Positions 41,028 through 48,984 of a stretch of DNA of 64,000 nucleotides are shown piece after piece; positions within the stretch are counted from its first letter, which is position 1, and every line of letters begins with the position of its first letter. Made by a program: the position numbers and the translations under genes. The notes under the pieces were generated by a model that searched no databases, was not told the origin of the DNA, and was given only the letters and a program-made list of their open reading frames with translations. Origin of the DNA: Chitinophaga sp. MM2321. GTDB taxonomy: Bacteria > Bacteroidota > Bacteroidia > Chitinophagales > Chitinophagaceae. Location: contig NZ_OZ035533.1 of assembly GCF_964033635.1 (NCBI RefSeq), forward strand, positions 6,109,001 through 6,173,000, given 5' to 3'.

Positions 41028-42095
41028 TTATTCTTTTGCGCCTTGTGGCTCTTTTGGATTGGGAGGATTACTACCCTGGATAGACTTGATAAAACTTGTT
41101 AACTGTGCCAGCTGTTTAGGTGAAAAATCTTCCTGCCATGCTTTCATCCCTTTATCCGGCACTCCATATTTAATGGTTTTGAAGATTTCGTTTAGTTTAC
41201 CGCCATGCAGCCAGTAGTCGTCGCTCAGGTTGGGACCTACAACGCCTTGTCCCTGCGGGCCATGACAAGGCGCGCAGCTGGCGATGAACATCTTCTGTCC
41301 GGCAGCCAGGTCATTGGCATCTTCCAATAGTTTCACATTATTTTCATCGATGTTGTTGGCTGCATTTTTCAGGTATGCTTCTTTGGCAATAGCTGCTTTT
41401 TCTTCCGCCATCGCCAGCTCCTGTAGTTGGCCGGGCGCTGAGTGAGAAATTTCTGTACGCCAGAAGTAAACAATACCGAAGCAGATACAGAAAATGAAAC
41501 TCCATTTCCACCAGGGTGGCGTAGGATTATTCAGTTCACGGATGCCATCAAAATCGTGGCCCATGTCCTGTTCTGTTTCGGACGCCGCGTCGATGGTCCG
41601 TGTTTTGTTCAGCTTTTCCAGCCAGGAAACGCGGGGCTTACCCGGTACAACTGCTTTAGCCGGTTTGCGTTTACGTTTGATGCCAACGAGAAACCGCAGC
41701 ACGAACAACAAAGAAATAATGACGCCGAGTTCCAGTATAATGATGGAAATAAGCAGGTAAAAACTGGAGGATGATAACCGGGTGAAATAAGGACTGGCAG
41801 TAGCAGCAGCATCCTGCGCAAACGCGCTGCTGCTGCATACCAGGAGGAGTGCCAGTGTCGCAGTTGTCACCGGCGCCTTACCGGATTCTTTCTTCATCTT
41901 CTCCCGGAAAATATCCATCGCTCCTATCACGGCATTGCCAAGAATGCCTATCGCCAGCAATAGTCCTCCTATTACAACCAGCAATACCATTGCAACAGGA
42001 TCTGATAATTCTGATGGCGGTTGCGGACCGTTGGCAAGAGCAGGTACACTGCATAATAAGCAGGCACTGAGTATATTGAAAAGCTTCCTGTTCAT
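41028..42095 (-). CDS. ccoP: cbb3 oxidase subunit III, single-haem form
   Basis: 355 residues with a signal peptide, then membrane segments (VAMVLLVVIGGLLLAIGILG, LLISIIILELGVIISLLFVLRFLV, SFIFCICFGIVYFW). The N-terminal region holds an extra helix-rich part. The haem c motif is CAPCHG in FIASCAPCHGPQGQGVVGPN, with the Met ligand in KGMKAWQ. Only one CxxCH is seen, whereas proteobacterial CcoP usually has two. It passes electrons to the catalytic subunit. Located between ccoQ and ccoG. Confidence 0.92.
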   Translation of the reverse strand: MNRKLFNILSACLLCSVPALANGPQPPSELSDPVAMVLLVVIGGLLLAIGILGNAVIGAMDIFREKMKKESGKAPVTTATLALLLVCSSSAFAQDAAATASPYFTRLSSSSFYLLISIIILELGVIISLLFVLRFLVGIKRKRKPAKAVVPGKPRVSWLEKLNKTRTIDAASETEQDMGHDFDGIRELNNPTPPWWKWSFIFCICFGIVYFWRTEISHSAPGQLQELAMAEEKAAIAKEAYLKNAANNIDENNVKLLEDANDLAAGQKMFIASCAPCHGPQGQGVVGPNLSDDYWLHGGKLNEIFKTIKYGVPDKGMKAWQEDFSPKQLAQLTSFIKSIQGSNPPNPKEPQGAKE

Positions 42096-42104
42096 ACTAT
42101 TCTT

Positions 42105-42284
42105 TTATAGGCTATGTATATCGTCATTATCTAACGGGATGCGGCTGATGTGATCCACCATTTTTTTATCTGCCTTGAAAGCCCACAACGAGGCAATAGC
42201 GAAAAAGATGGAGAAGATCAGTAAGGATGCCAGCGGGTAAATGCTGATGCCTGCAATTGATTCCAGGTAATTAATGAACTTCAT
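42105..42284 (-). CDS. ccoQ: CcoQ-like small membrane subunit
   Basis: 59 residues: MKFINYLESIAGISIYPLAS then LLIFSIFFAIASLWAFKADKK and a soluble tail. One hydrophobic segment (~17-37) and position between ccoNO and ccoP match CcoQ, the small helper subunit that stabilises cbb3. The sequence is not closely conserved in the family, so the name rests on location and topology. It ends ten bases before the ccoP start. Confidence 0.78.
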   Translation of the reverse strand: MKFINYLESIAGISIYPLASLLIFSIFFAIASLWAFKADKKMVDHISRIPLDNDDIHSL

Positions 42285-42304
42285 GATCCGTGTTTTTATG
42301 AGAA

Positions 42305-44449
42305 CTAAAAATCATTTTTGTCAGTAACTGCTTCTTCTTTGGGGGCGGACTTAATATCTTTTCCCATCCTTTGCAGATAAGCGATCAGGGCTACAATTTC
42401 CCGGTCGGGTTTAATCGGCAGCTTATCTTTTTCCAGCGAAGCCGCGATGTGTTCCGCCTGTTTTTCCATGTCTGCAATAGCTTGTTTTTCATAGCCTTCT
42501 GCATATGGCACACCCAACTTGCGCATTACATTTATCATGGCCGGTGTTTTACCTTTATCGATACGGTCTTCAAACAACCAGGGATAAGTAGGCATGATAG
42601 ATCCGGGCGACATAGAAGTCGGGTCCAGCATGTGGTTGTAGTGCCAGCTGTCGGGATACTTTCCACCTATGCGGGCCAGGTCAGGACCGGTACGTTTGGA
42701 ACCCCACTGGAACGGATGATCGTAGATAAATTCACCTGCTTTGGAATATTCACCGTAGCGGGCCACCTCATCGCGGAATGGCCGGATCATCTGTGAGTGA
42801 CAGGTATAACAACCTTCCCGCAAATAAATATCGCGGCCATGCAATTCAAGCGGGGTATAAGGTTTCACGCTGCTGATGGTAGGAATGTTACTGTGGATCA
42901 GGAAGGTGGGTACCATCTCCAGGATGCCGCCAATAGCTACTATTACAAGACTGAATACCACCAGCTGTATGGGGCGGCGTTCTATCCAGTTGTGCCAGTG
43001 TGCTTTACCATGTGTAACGATTTCTTTAGGCAAAGGCGCTGCTTCCGCTGCTTCGTTGGCTACAAAAGAACCGCGGCGGACGGTTTTGTAAAGGTTTACA
43101 ATCATCAGTACCAGGCCACCAATGTAAAGCAACCCGCCAAAAGCGCGCAGTGCATACATCGGCACAATGGTGGTTACTGTTTCCATAAACTGGTATTTCA
43201 GTTGTCCTTCTTCTGTAAACTGTTTCCACATCATACTTTGTGTGAAAGCGGCCCAATACAGTGGGATTACATAGAAAATGATACCCAGCGTACCAATCCA
43301 GAAGTGAGTGTTCGCCCATTTTTTAGAGAACAGCTGTGTAGAAAACATGCGTGGGATCATCCAGTAGAGGATACCAAAAGTGAGGAATCCGTTCCATCCC
43401 AATGCACCCACATGCACGTGTGCGATAGTCCAGTCGGTATAGTGACTGATCGCATTTACGTTTTTGAGGGATAACATCGGTCCTTCAAAAGTGGCCATAC
43501 CATAGCAGGTTAATGCCACTACAAAAAACTTGAGGATCGCATCTTCCCGTACCCTGTCCCAGGCGCCGCGGAGGGTGAGTAATCCGTTGAGCATACCTCC
43601 CCAGGAAGGCGCGATGAGCATGATGCTGAATACTGTTCCGAGTGACTGCGCCCATTCGGGTAATGCCGTATAAAGCAGGTGGTGCGGGCCTGCCCAGATG
43701 TAGATAAAGATCAGCGACCAGAAATGGATGATAGACCAACGGTAAGAATATACGGGTCTGTTAGCGGCTTTAGGTACAAAATAATACATCAGGCCGAGGT
43801 AGGGCGTAGTGAGGAAGAAGGCCACCGCATTGTGACCATACCACCACTGTACCAGTGCATCCTGTACACCTGCATACCAGCTGTAACTTTTAAACAGTGT
43901 CAGCGGATATTCAAAGGAGTTGATGATATGCAACATGGCAATGGCTACCCATGTACCGATATAGAACCAGATGGCCACATACAGGTGTGCTTCCCGGCGG
44001 CGTAAGATGGTGCCCAGCATATTGGCGCCAAATACAACCCATATCAGAGTAATCGCAATATCAAAAGGCCATTCCAGTTCGGCATATTCTTTTCCGGTGG
44101 TATAACCCATCAGTAAAGTAATGGCGCCTCCTGCAATGATGGCCTGCCAGCCCCAGAAATGGATTTTGCTCAGCACATCACTGAACATGCGGGCTTTGCA
44201 AAGCCTTTGCAGGGAATAGTAGACACCCATGAAAATGCCATTGCCTACGAAGGCGAAAACCACGGCGTTGGTGTGTACGGGTCTGAGCCGTCCGAAAGTG
44301 GTAGGTGCATAGCCCAGGTTGAACTCCGGCATAACCAGTGTCAGTGCGGCCCACAAGCCCGCGAGCATGCCTATCAGTCCCCAGAACATACAAGCGTAGG
44401 CAAACCATTTAACCGTACGGTTGTCGTAATAAAATTTTTCGAGTGACAT
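42305..44449 (-). CDS. ccoNO: Fused cbb3 oxidase subunits I and II
   Basis: 714 residues. Residues ~1-480 are CcoN: twelve or so hydrophobic helices with haem and CuB ligands suggested by RPVHTNAVVFAFVGNGIF, WWYGHNAVAFFLTTPYLGLMYYFVPK, AGPHHLLYTALPEW and HYTDWTIAHVHVGALGWNG. Residues ~535-700 are CcoO with haem c motif CYTCHSQMIRPFRDEVARYG and Met-rich SPGSIMPTYPWLF. In proteobacteria these are separate genes. The enzyme reduces O2 to water at high affinity and pumps protons. First structural gene after ccoS. Confidence 0.97.
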   Translation of the reverse strand: MSLEKFYYDNRTVKWFAYACMFWGLIGMLAGLWAALTLVMPEFNLGYAPTTFGRLRPVHTNAVVFAFVGNGIFMGVYYSLQRLCKARMFSDVLSKIHFWGWQAIIAGGAITLLMGYTTGKEYAELEWPFDIAITLIWVVFGANMLGTILRRREAHLYVAIWFYIGTWVAIAMLHIINSFEYPLTLFKSYSWYAGVQDALVQWWYGHNAVAFFLTTPYLGLMYYFVPKAANRPVYSYRWSIIHFWSLIFIYIWAGPHHLLYTALPEWAQSLGTVFSIMLIAPSWGGMLNGLLTLRGAWDRVREDAILKFFVVALTCYGMATFEGPMLSLKNVNAISHYTDWTIAHVHVGALGWNGFLTFGILYWMIPRMFSTQLFSKKWANTHFWIGTLGIIFYVIPLYWAAFTQSMMWKQFTEEGQLKYQFMETVTTIVPMYALRAFGGLLYIGGLVLMIVNLYKTVRRGSFVANEAAEAAPLPKEIVTHGKAHWHNWIERRPIQLVVFSLVIVAIGGILEMVPTFLIHSNIPTISSVKPYTPLELHGRDIYLREGCYTCHSQMIRPFRDEVARYGEYSKAGEFIYDHPFQWGSKRTGPDLARIGGKYPDSWHYNHMLDPTSMSPGSIMPTYPWLFEDRIDKGKTPAMINVMRKLGVPYAEGYEKQAIADMEKQAEHIAASLEKDKLPIKPDREIVALIAYLQRMGKDIKSAPKEEAVTDKNDF

Positions 44450-44490
44450 AGTGCTGTTTATTGGTTCTTTTATGAATGGTGGAATTACGT

Positions 44491-44649
44491 TTAGTCCTGA
44501 TCGTTATCTTTCTTGTCTTCAAACAGGATGCGGTGAGCCGGAGAGAAATCATCTTCAAACTGTCCGTTTTTTACAGACCATATGAAGGCGGCCAGGAATC
44601 CTGCTGCTACGGTAAGACTGGCGCCGAGTAAAAGAATAATTACGCTCAT
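44491..44649 (-). CDS. ccoS: CcoS oxidase maturation protein
   Basis: 52 residues from the ATG at 44649 (MSVIILLLGASLTVAAGFLAA). One membrane helix is followed by FIWSVKNGQFEDDFSPAHRILFED. The GQFEDxxxPAxRIL(F)xD motif is diagnostic of CcoS. It is required to insert haem b and copper into CcoN. The frame opens further upstream, but that part reads inside the cupin gene and has no family match. It lies 41 bases before ccoNO. Confidence 0.93.
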   Translation of the reverse strand: MSVIILLLGASLTVAAGFLAAFIWSVKNGQFEDDFSPAHRILFEDKKDNDQD

Positions 44650-44656
44650 GGTGTGT

Positions 44657-44947
44657 TTATTTAACCAGTAAAAACCTGGCTGTTTCCAATACCTGTAATG
44701 CATGTATTTCATTGGCCTTAAAAGTGAATATGTCGCCGGTTTCCAACACGGTTACTTCCTCATTCAGCATAAAGGCGATCTTCCCCTGCAGTACCAGTAA
44801 CATGGCATCTGAAGGTGAAGTGTGCGGGGGGATCTGTTGCCCCTGTTGCAGGATCATCAGGTTGGCATCAAAACGTTTTGTTTTGAACGCCACGTAGCTT
44901 TTGATTTTATCGTTTCCTGCTACCTGCATTACATTCATAGCTTTCAT
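44657..44947 (-). CDS. Small cupin protein at the head of the cbb3 operon
   Basis: 96 residues forming a single cupin barrel. The first motif (IPPHTSPSDAMLLVLQGKIAFML) has one His and a Gly; the expected second His of the metal site is Asp/Ala here. The second motif (LETGDIFTFKANEIHALQVL) has the usual Pro-poor GD and H. It may bind a ligand or metal weakly, or act as a sensor. It ends seven bases before ccoS and shares the long leader of the operon. No such gene is standard in cbb3 clusters; role unknown. Confidence 0.8.
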   Translation of the reverse strand: MKAMNVMQVAGNDKIKSYVAFKTKRFDANLMILQQGQQIPPHTSPSDAMLLVLQGKIAFMLNEEVTVLETGDIFTFKANEIHALQVLETARFLLVK

Positions 44948-45003
44948 TTGCGCTGGGTTTATGATGTGATACCCCTGAAAGCTACAGGCATACCTCCCCC
45001 GTT

Positions 45004-45038
45004 GTGTACAGACAGTCTTTTTGAGACTGCCCGTACAC
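45004..45038 (-). promoter_or_regulatory. Leader hairpin of the cbb3 operon
   Basis: GTGTAC...CAGTCT-TTTTG-AGACTG...GTACAC forms a stem with an internal bulge in a predicted 150-base untranslated leader. No T run follows. Possible role in RNA stability or control; not tested. Confidence 0.4.
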
Positions 45039-45101
45039 CCATTTCAACCGGGTCTGATACTGTGCTTTTAAGATATTACATGGTGTGTGTCATGTTCATA
45101 A

Positions 45102-45109
45102 CAAAGGTA
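45102..45109 (-). promoter_or_regulatory. -7 element TACCTTTG of the cbb3 operon
   Basis: TACCTTTG on the minus strand, followed by a predicted start near 45097. The -33 region is replaced by an FNR-like box, as expected for an activator-dependent promoter. Confidence 0.55.
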
Positions 45110-45131
45110 GTTGCACGTAAGGACGGCAGCT

Positions 45132-45167
45132 ATGATATTGCTCAATCAGGAATATGACTTTTATCAT
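45132..45167 (-). promoter_or_regulatory. Two FNR-like boxes for the cbb3 operon
   Basis: Box 1 (45132-45145) reads TTGAGCAATATCAT, 8 of 10 to TTGATnnnnATCAA. Its centre is 36.5 bases upstream of the inner end of the -7 element, i.e. about -41.5. Box 2 (45154-45167) reads ATGATAAAAGTCAT, 7 of 10, centred 22 bases further upstream and lying in the last codons of ccoI. Confidence 0.55.
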
Positions 45168-47580
45168 TCATTTGCCGTAATGACCGGAGGACAAGCTTTT
45201 TGCCGCACCATTCACTGAACAGAAAAGTAACCACTACGATGCTGATAGAGCTGGCTGGCATCAGGATGGCCGCCACCAGTGGTGATAACAAGCCCTGTAC
45301 CGCAAAATATAAACCGGTAATGTTATAAATCAGTGACAGTGCAAAGCTGGCGAGGATAATACGTTTGTTGGCTTTGCAAAGCTGGATAAAATGCAGCAGC
45401 AAAGGCAGTTGTTTCGCTTCCAGGATGCCATCACTGGCAGGTGTAAAGTTATTGCTGTCTTCTGTGAGCGAGATGCCGATGTCACTTTGTTTAAGTGCGC
45501 CTGCATCATTTAATCCATCACCGATCATCATCACTTTTTTTCCTTGTTTTTGAAGGGAGATGATATAAGCGAGTTTGTCTGCCGGTTGTTGTTCGAAAAG
45601 CAGGGTGGCATTGGGTCCCATGAGTTTTTGCAGACTGACGGCTTCGCGGTTGTTATCTCCTGAAAGTACAGAGAGCGGGTAGTGTTGCTGCAGCTGTTTT
45701 AATAAAGTGCGGATGCCGGTACGGTAGCTGTTGCGGATCGTAAATAATCCTGTAAGTTTTTCGTTGATGGAAACATATACCACGCTCCCATCAACTTCTT
45801 CTGTTCTGTGTGCGCCGGCAAATTCAGCATTACCCAAACGGATAAACGTTTCGTTTATCCATCCGCATACCCCTTTGCCTGCAAAGTTTTGGAAGTCATG
45901 CACTGGTTGTATGGCGGCGTGCCCGCAATACAATAGAACCGCTTTACTTAAAGGGTGTGACGATTGCGCTGCGAGACTGGCTATCATGGTTTCTTCCTGC
46001 GGGGTAAGCGTCGTGCCGAAGTAGATGGCCCGGGTGCCTGTTTTGCCGGTAAGCGTTCCTGTTTTATCAAATACGAGGTGTGTGGTATTGGCCATATTTT
46101 CGATGGCCTGCGCATTACGCAGGTAAAGCTGATGCCTGCTGAGAATGCGTAAAATATGTCCGTTGGTAAAAGAAGATGCCAGTAATAATGCACAGGGGCA
46201 GGCAATGATCAGGATGGCAGTAACAGCGGGCCAGATGCGGGCTGGTTCATAGGCAGCCCAGTAAGCTGCGCTGATGACGGCAATGGTGATTACTACCCAG
46301 GTAAAGTAGCGCCCCAGCAGGTGCACAAATGAAAGATGTTTTTCGTTTGTCTGTTTTAATTCATCCCTGTTCCATAGGCTGGTGAGATAACTTTGTGCCA
46401 CCTCTTTGATGGTCAGGATCTCAATATTACCTTCCAGTTGTCTGCCGCCGGCGTATATGATCTCTCCTACGGACTTATTTACCGGCGTGGCTTCGCCGGT
46501 TACGAAGCTGTAATCTATGAGGGCTTTTCCTCTTACGATGATGCCATCGGCCGGTATGAGTTCATTGTTGTGAATGAGGAGGGTGTCGCCTGTTTTTATA
46601 TCGGGCAAAGCGGTAGGAATTTCCTTTCCCTCTTTTATAACGTTGACGGCTATAGGGAAATAAGCAGTGTAGTCACGGTCGAAAGAAAGCCCCTGGTAAG
46701 TTTTATCCTGCAAAATTCTTCCTATCAACATAAAAAATACGATGCCCGACATGGAATCAAAGTATCCGGCGTTACCGTTGTAAACCTCCACCACACTGCG
46801 TACAAAGGTAACTACTATTGCCAGTACGATCGGTACATCGATATTCAGAAAGCCATGTTTTAGTCCACTCCAGGCGGATTTAAAAAACACCTGCGCGCTG
46901 TAAAAAAATACAGGTAGTGACAGTACTAGGTTCATATTTCTGAACAGGCGGTTCATGCCTTCGTCGGCGTGACTGCTGCCGGTAAAATATTCGGGAAAAC
47001 TAAGCAGCATAATGTTGCCAAAACAAAAACCGGCTACACCTAATTGATAGATCAGGCTACGTTTTACGCCGGGCTTTTTATGTTGCAGGTCCTGTAAACT
47101 GATATAGGGTTCATATCCAATAGCAGCAAGTATTTCCGCTACATGTCGTAAAGAAGTTTTTTGTTGGGAGAAGATGATCGCCGCTTCTTTTTTACTAAAG
47201 TTAACGGTTACACGTTGCACGCCTTTATCGAGCCGGTGCAGGTTTTCCAGCAGCCATAAACAGGAACTGCAATGGATATGCGGAATATAGAAGGTAACGT
47301 GTGTTTGTGTATCATCGCGGAACTGCACCAGTTGCTGACTTATTTTTTCATCATCCAGGAAGGCAAACTTATCCTTTCTTACCATCATGCGCTGGTTGAG
47401 ACCGGGTTGGTCATTCAGGTCATAATATTCGCAGAGGTCGTACTGGTGCAATATTTCGTACACCATTTTACAGCCGCTACAGCAAAATATTTTTTCACCC
47501 AGGGTGATCTCATTGTCTGTGCAGTCTTCTCCGCAGTGGTAGCAGGAAATTTGTATGTTGGTATTGGGTGAAGTAGCCAT
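45142..47580 (-). CDS. ccoI: Copper-exporting P1B-type ATPase CcoI
   Basis: 812 residues. The N-terminus has a Cys-rich metal-binding region (CYHCGEDC, FCCSGCKMVYEIL) and an HMA-like domain with HIHCSSCLWLLENL (~103). Membrane helices frame the CPC motif (~460, IIACPCALLLAS). The phosphorylated Asp is in DKTGTLTGKTG (~504) and the ATP-binding MMIGDGLNDAGAL (~690). CcoI supplies copper to the CuB centre of cbb3. The start overlaps the stop of the preceding RIC-like gene by one base (TAATG), so the two are translationally coupled. Transcribed from a separate FNR-type promoter. Confidence 0.95.
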   Translation of the reverse strand: MATSPNTNIQISCYHCGEDCTDNEITLGEKIFCCSGCKMVYEILHQYDLCEYYDLNDQPGLNQRMMVRKDKFAFLDDEKISQQLVQFRDDTQTHVTFYIPHIHCSSCLWLLENLHRLDKGVQRVTVNFSKKEAAIIFSQQKTSLRHVAEILAAIGYEPYISLQDLQHKKPGVKRSLIYQLGVAGFCFGNIMLLSFPEYFTGSSHADEGMNRLFRNMNLVLSLPVFFYSAQVFFKSAWSGLKHGFLNIDVPIVLAIVVTFVRSVVEVYNGNAGYFDSMSGIVFFMLIGRILQDKTYQGLSFDRDYTAYFPIAVNVIKEGKEIPTALPDIKTGDTLLIHNNELIPADGIIVRGKALIDYSFVTGEATPVNKSVGEIIYAGGRQLEGNIEILTIKEVAQSYLTSLWNRDELKQTNEKHLSFVHLLGRYFTWVVITIAVISAAYWAAYEPARIWPAVTAILIIACPCALLLASSFTNGHILRILSRHQLYLRNAQAIENMANTTHLVFDKTGTLTGKTGTRAIYFGTTLTPQEETMIASLAAQSSHPLSKAVLLYCGHAAIQPVHDFQNFAGKGVCGWINETFIRLGNAEFAGAHRTEEVDGSVVYVSINEKLTGLFTIRNSYRTGIRTLLKQLQQHYPLSVLSGDNNREAVSLQKLMGPNATLLFEQQPADKLAYIISLQKQGKKVMMIGDGLNDAGALKQSDIGISLTEDSNNFTPASDGILEAKQLPLLLHFIQLCKANKRIILASFALSLIYNITGLYFAVQGLLSPLVAAILMPASSISIVVVTFLFSEWCGKKLVLRSLRQMNDKSHIPD

Positions 47581-48134
47581 TAGTCAATACTTATATTGTT
47601 AGTAAGATCATCCTGCTTTACAACGATGGTATTGGCATGCATGACAGCCGGATAAAGAATGTTCTGTTCTACGTATATCCATTGTTGTAAGGTCTGTTCC
47701 ATGGTATACATATCGCTGAGACATATTTTATAGGCGCTGCTCCAATGGCCCTGGATCAAGTAATTATCTGTTACCTGCCTGAGCTTTTGCAGCAGCAGCA
47801 GTATTTTTTGAAATGACTGCTGAATGCTTTCATAAGCAGCAGGCTGAATACATTTTTTACCGGTATTATGGATAGAAGTATTACGGATAACAGGAAAGAG
47901 GATGGTGCTTTCTTTGCGGATAAGCTGTATGCATTCCGCCTGCATTTTTGCAAACAATAGTTGCTGTAGATCGGCAGCTGTTGGGGTTGTAGGGTCTTCC
48001 TGTCTTTCCAGGAGGAAGTACGCCATAACCTGTTCTGCCGTTTGTTCTACCGGCAGATGGAATTTATTCACGATGATATCGCAGAGGGCTGCGGGTGACA
48101 GTTCATGAAAATTGATGAGCGCATAAGCATGCAT
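47580..48134 (-). CDS. RIC-like (ScdA/YtfE) hemerythrin-fold protein, ligands reduced
   Basis: 184 residues with the ScdA/RIC outline: LSPAALCDIIVNKFHLPVEQTAEQVMAYF, then IRKESTILFPVI and, near the end, YVEQNILYPAV. Iron-repair proteins use a di-iron site built from several His and two Glu. Here most of the His are missing: the usual HH pair is KFH and the central EH is absent; the two E-x-x-(I/L)-(F/Y)-P motifs remain. It may therefore not bind iron normally. Linked to ccoI by the 1-base overlap and FNR-like control. Confidence 0.72.
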   Translation of the reverse strand: MHAYALINFHELSPAALCDIIVNKFHLPVEQTAEQVMAYFLLERQEDPTTPTAADLQQLLFAKMQAECIQLIRKESTILFPVIRNTSIHNTGKKCIQPAAYESIQQSFQKILLLLQKLRQVTDNYLIQGHWSSAYKICLSDMYTMEQTLQQWIYVEQNILYPAVMHANTIVVKQDDLTNNISID

Positions 48135-48156
48135 GCAGTTAGTATTTTTGATAACA

Positions 48157-48164
48157 CAAAAGTA
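48157..48164 (-). promoter_or_regulatory. -7 element TACTTTTG of the RIC-ccoI operon
   Basis: TACTTTTG on the minus strand, with a predicted start about 18 bases before the RIC-like ATG. Confidence 0.55.
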
Positions 48165-48186
48165 CCGTTAGCATGGGAGGGGGAGA

Positions 48187-48222
48187 ATGATATGTGTCAA
48201 GGGAGAATATGATATTTATCAG
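48187..48222 (-). promoter_or_regulatory. Two FNR-like boxes for the RIC-ccoI operon
   Basis: Box 1 (48187-48200) reads TTGACACATATCAT, 8 of 10 to the FNR consensus, centred 36.5 bases upstream of the -7 element's inner end (about -41.5). Box 2 (48209-48222) reads CTGATAAATATCAT, 8 of 10, centred 22 bases further upstream and overlapping the regulator's stop codon. Confidence 0.6.
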
Positions 48223-48929
48223 TCCTGGAGGTTGGCTGTCCGCACAATTTCCTTTATATCCAGGAGGCGGATCTTTTTACCATCCAGTTCTATCATACCA
48301 TCTTTTTTGAATTCGGACAGGAGGCGGATAGCGGATTCTGTGGCGGTACCAACGAGGTTCGCAATTTCATCGCGGGAGAGGCGTACACTGAGGGTGTGTC
48401 CATCTTCTTCCACGCCGTATGTTTCTTTAATAAAGAGCAGGGTTTCTGCGAGGCGTTCCCGTACCGGCTTTTGCGCCAGGTGCGTGATTTTCAGCTCGGC
48501 TTTACGCAGCTCACTGGATAAGATGCGCATCATTTCAAAAGAAAGGGACGCGTCTTTTTGCAGGATGCTGAGGAAAAGATCTTTCGGAATAAAGCAGATA
48601 GAAGAATCTTCCAGGGCGGTAGCGGTGGCGGTATATCTTTCGTTACTCAGCAAGGCTTTGTAACCCATGATATCACCGTCTTTTACCAGGCGGATGATCT
48701 GTTCACGGCCATCATCGCCGCTATGAGAGAGCTTTATTTTTCCATCATTAATACAATACACACCAAATGGGTACGCCCCTTCATGAAAGATCACCTGACC
48801 TTTCTTGTAGATGGAACATACCTTTGCTGCATCAATCAGTTCCAGATTGTCGAGTTCTGTTTTACAGAAGATAGACGAGAAACGATCCTTACAGTCTTGG
48901 CAGGACGGATTTTGACATAAAGTACCCAT
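48219..48929 (-). CDS. FNR-like Crp/Fnr regulator
   Basis: 236 residues from the ATG at 48929; the frame opens two codons earlier at TTG. The N-terminus is Cys-rich (C5, C10, C13, C22 in LCQNPSCQDC...IFCK), so it may bind an oxygen-sensitive [4Fe-4S] cluster, although the spacing differs from E. coli FNR. A cNMP-like barrel (~25-135) and Crp-type winged HTH (RLSRDEIANLVGTATESAIRLLSEF) follow; the E-SAIRL helix matches FNR/CRP DNA contacts. It is transcribed from a clear TTTG-N20-TACTTTTG promoter. It precedes the FNR-box operon it likely controls. Confidence 0.92.
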   Translation of the reverse strand: MGTLCQNPSCQDCKDRFSSIFCKTELDNLELIDAAKVCSIYKKGQVIFHEGAYPFGVYCINDGKIKLSHSGDDGREQIIRLVKDGDIMGYKALLSNERYTATATALEDSSICFIPKDLFLSILQKDASLSFEMMRILSSELRKAELKITHLAQKPVRERLAETLLFIKETYGVEEDGHTLSVRLSRDEIANLVGTATESAIRLLSEFKKDGMIELDGKKIRLLDIKEIVRTANLQD

Positions 48930-48940
48930 AATCAATTCAG

Positions 48941-48972
48941 CAAAAGTACTAATTTACGGGCCCTTAACCAAA
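48941..48972 (-). promoter_or_regulatory. Promoter of the FNR-like gene
   Basis: TTTG (48969-48972), a 20-base spacer and TACTTTTG (48941-48948) give the full Bacteroidota consensus. The predicted start is about seven bases before the ATG. Confidence 0.65.
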
Positions 48973-48984
48973 GCAATTGTAGTT

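Noticed and set aside
42797..43474. 225-codon plus-strand frame inside ccoNO
   Set aside because: Antisense to conserved haem-ligand regions of CcoN; not a separate gene.
48941..48984. FNR box for autoregulation of the FNR-like gene
   Set aside because: No TTGAT-like half-site is found at the spacing used by the other two promoters.
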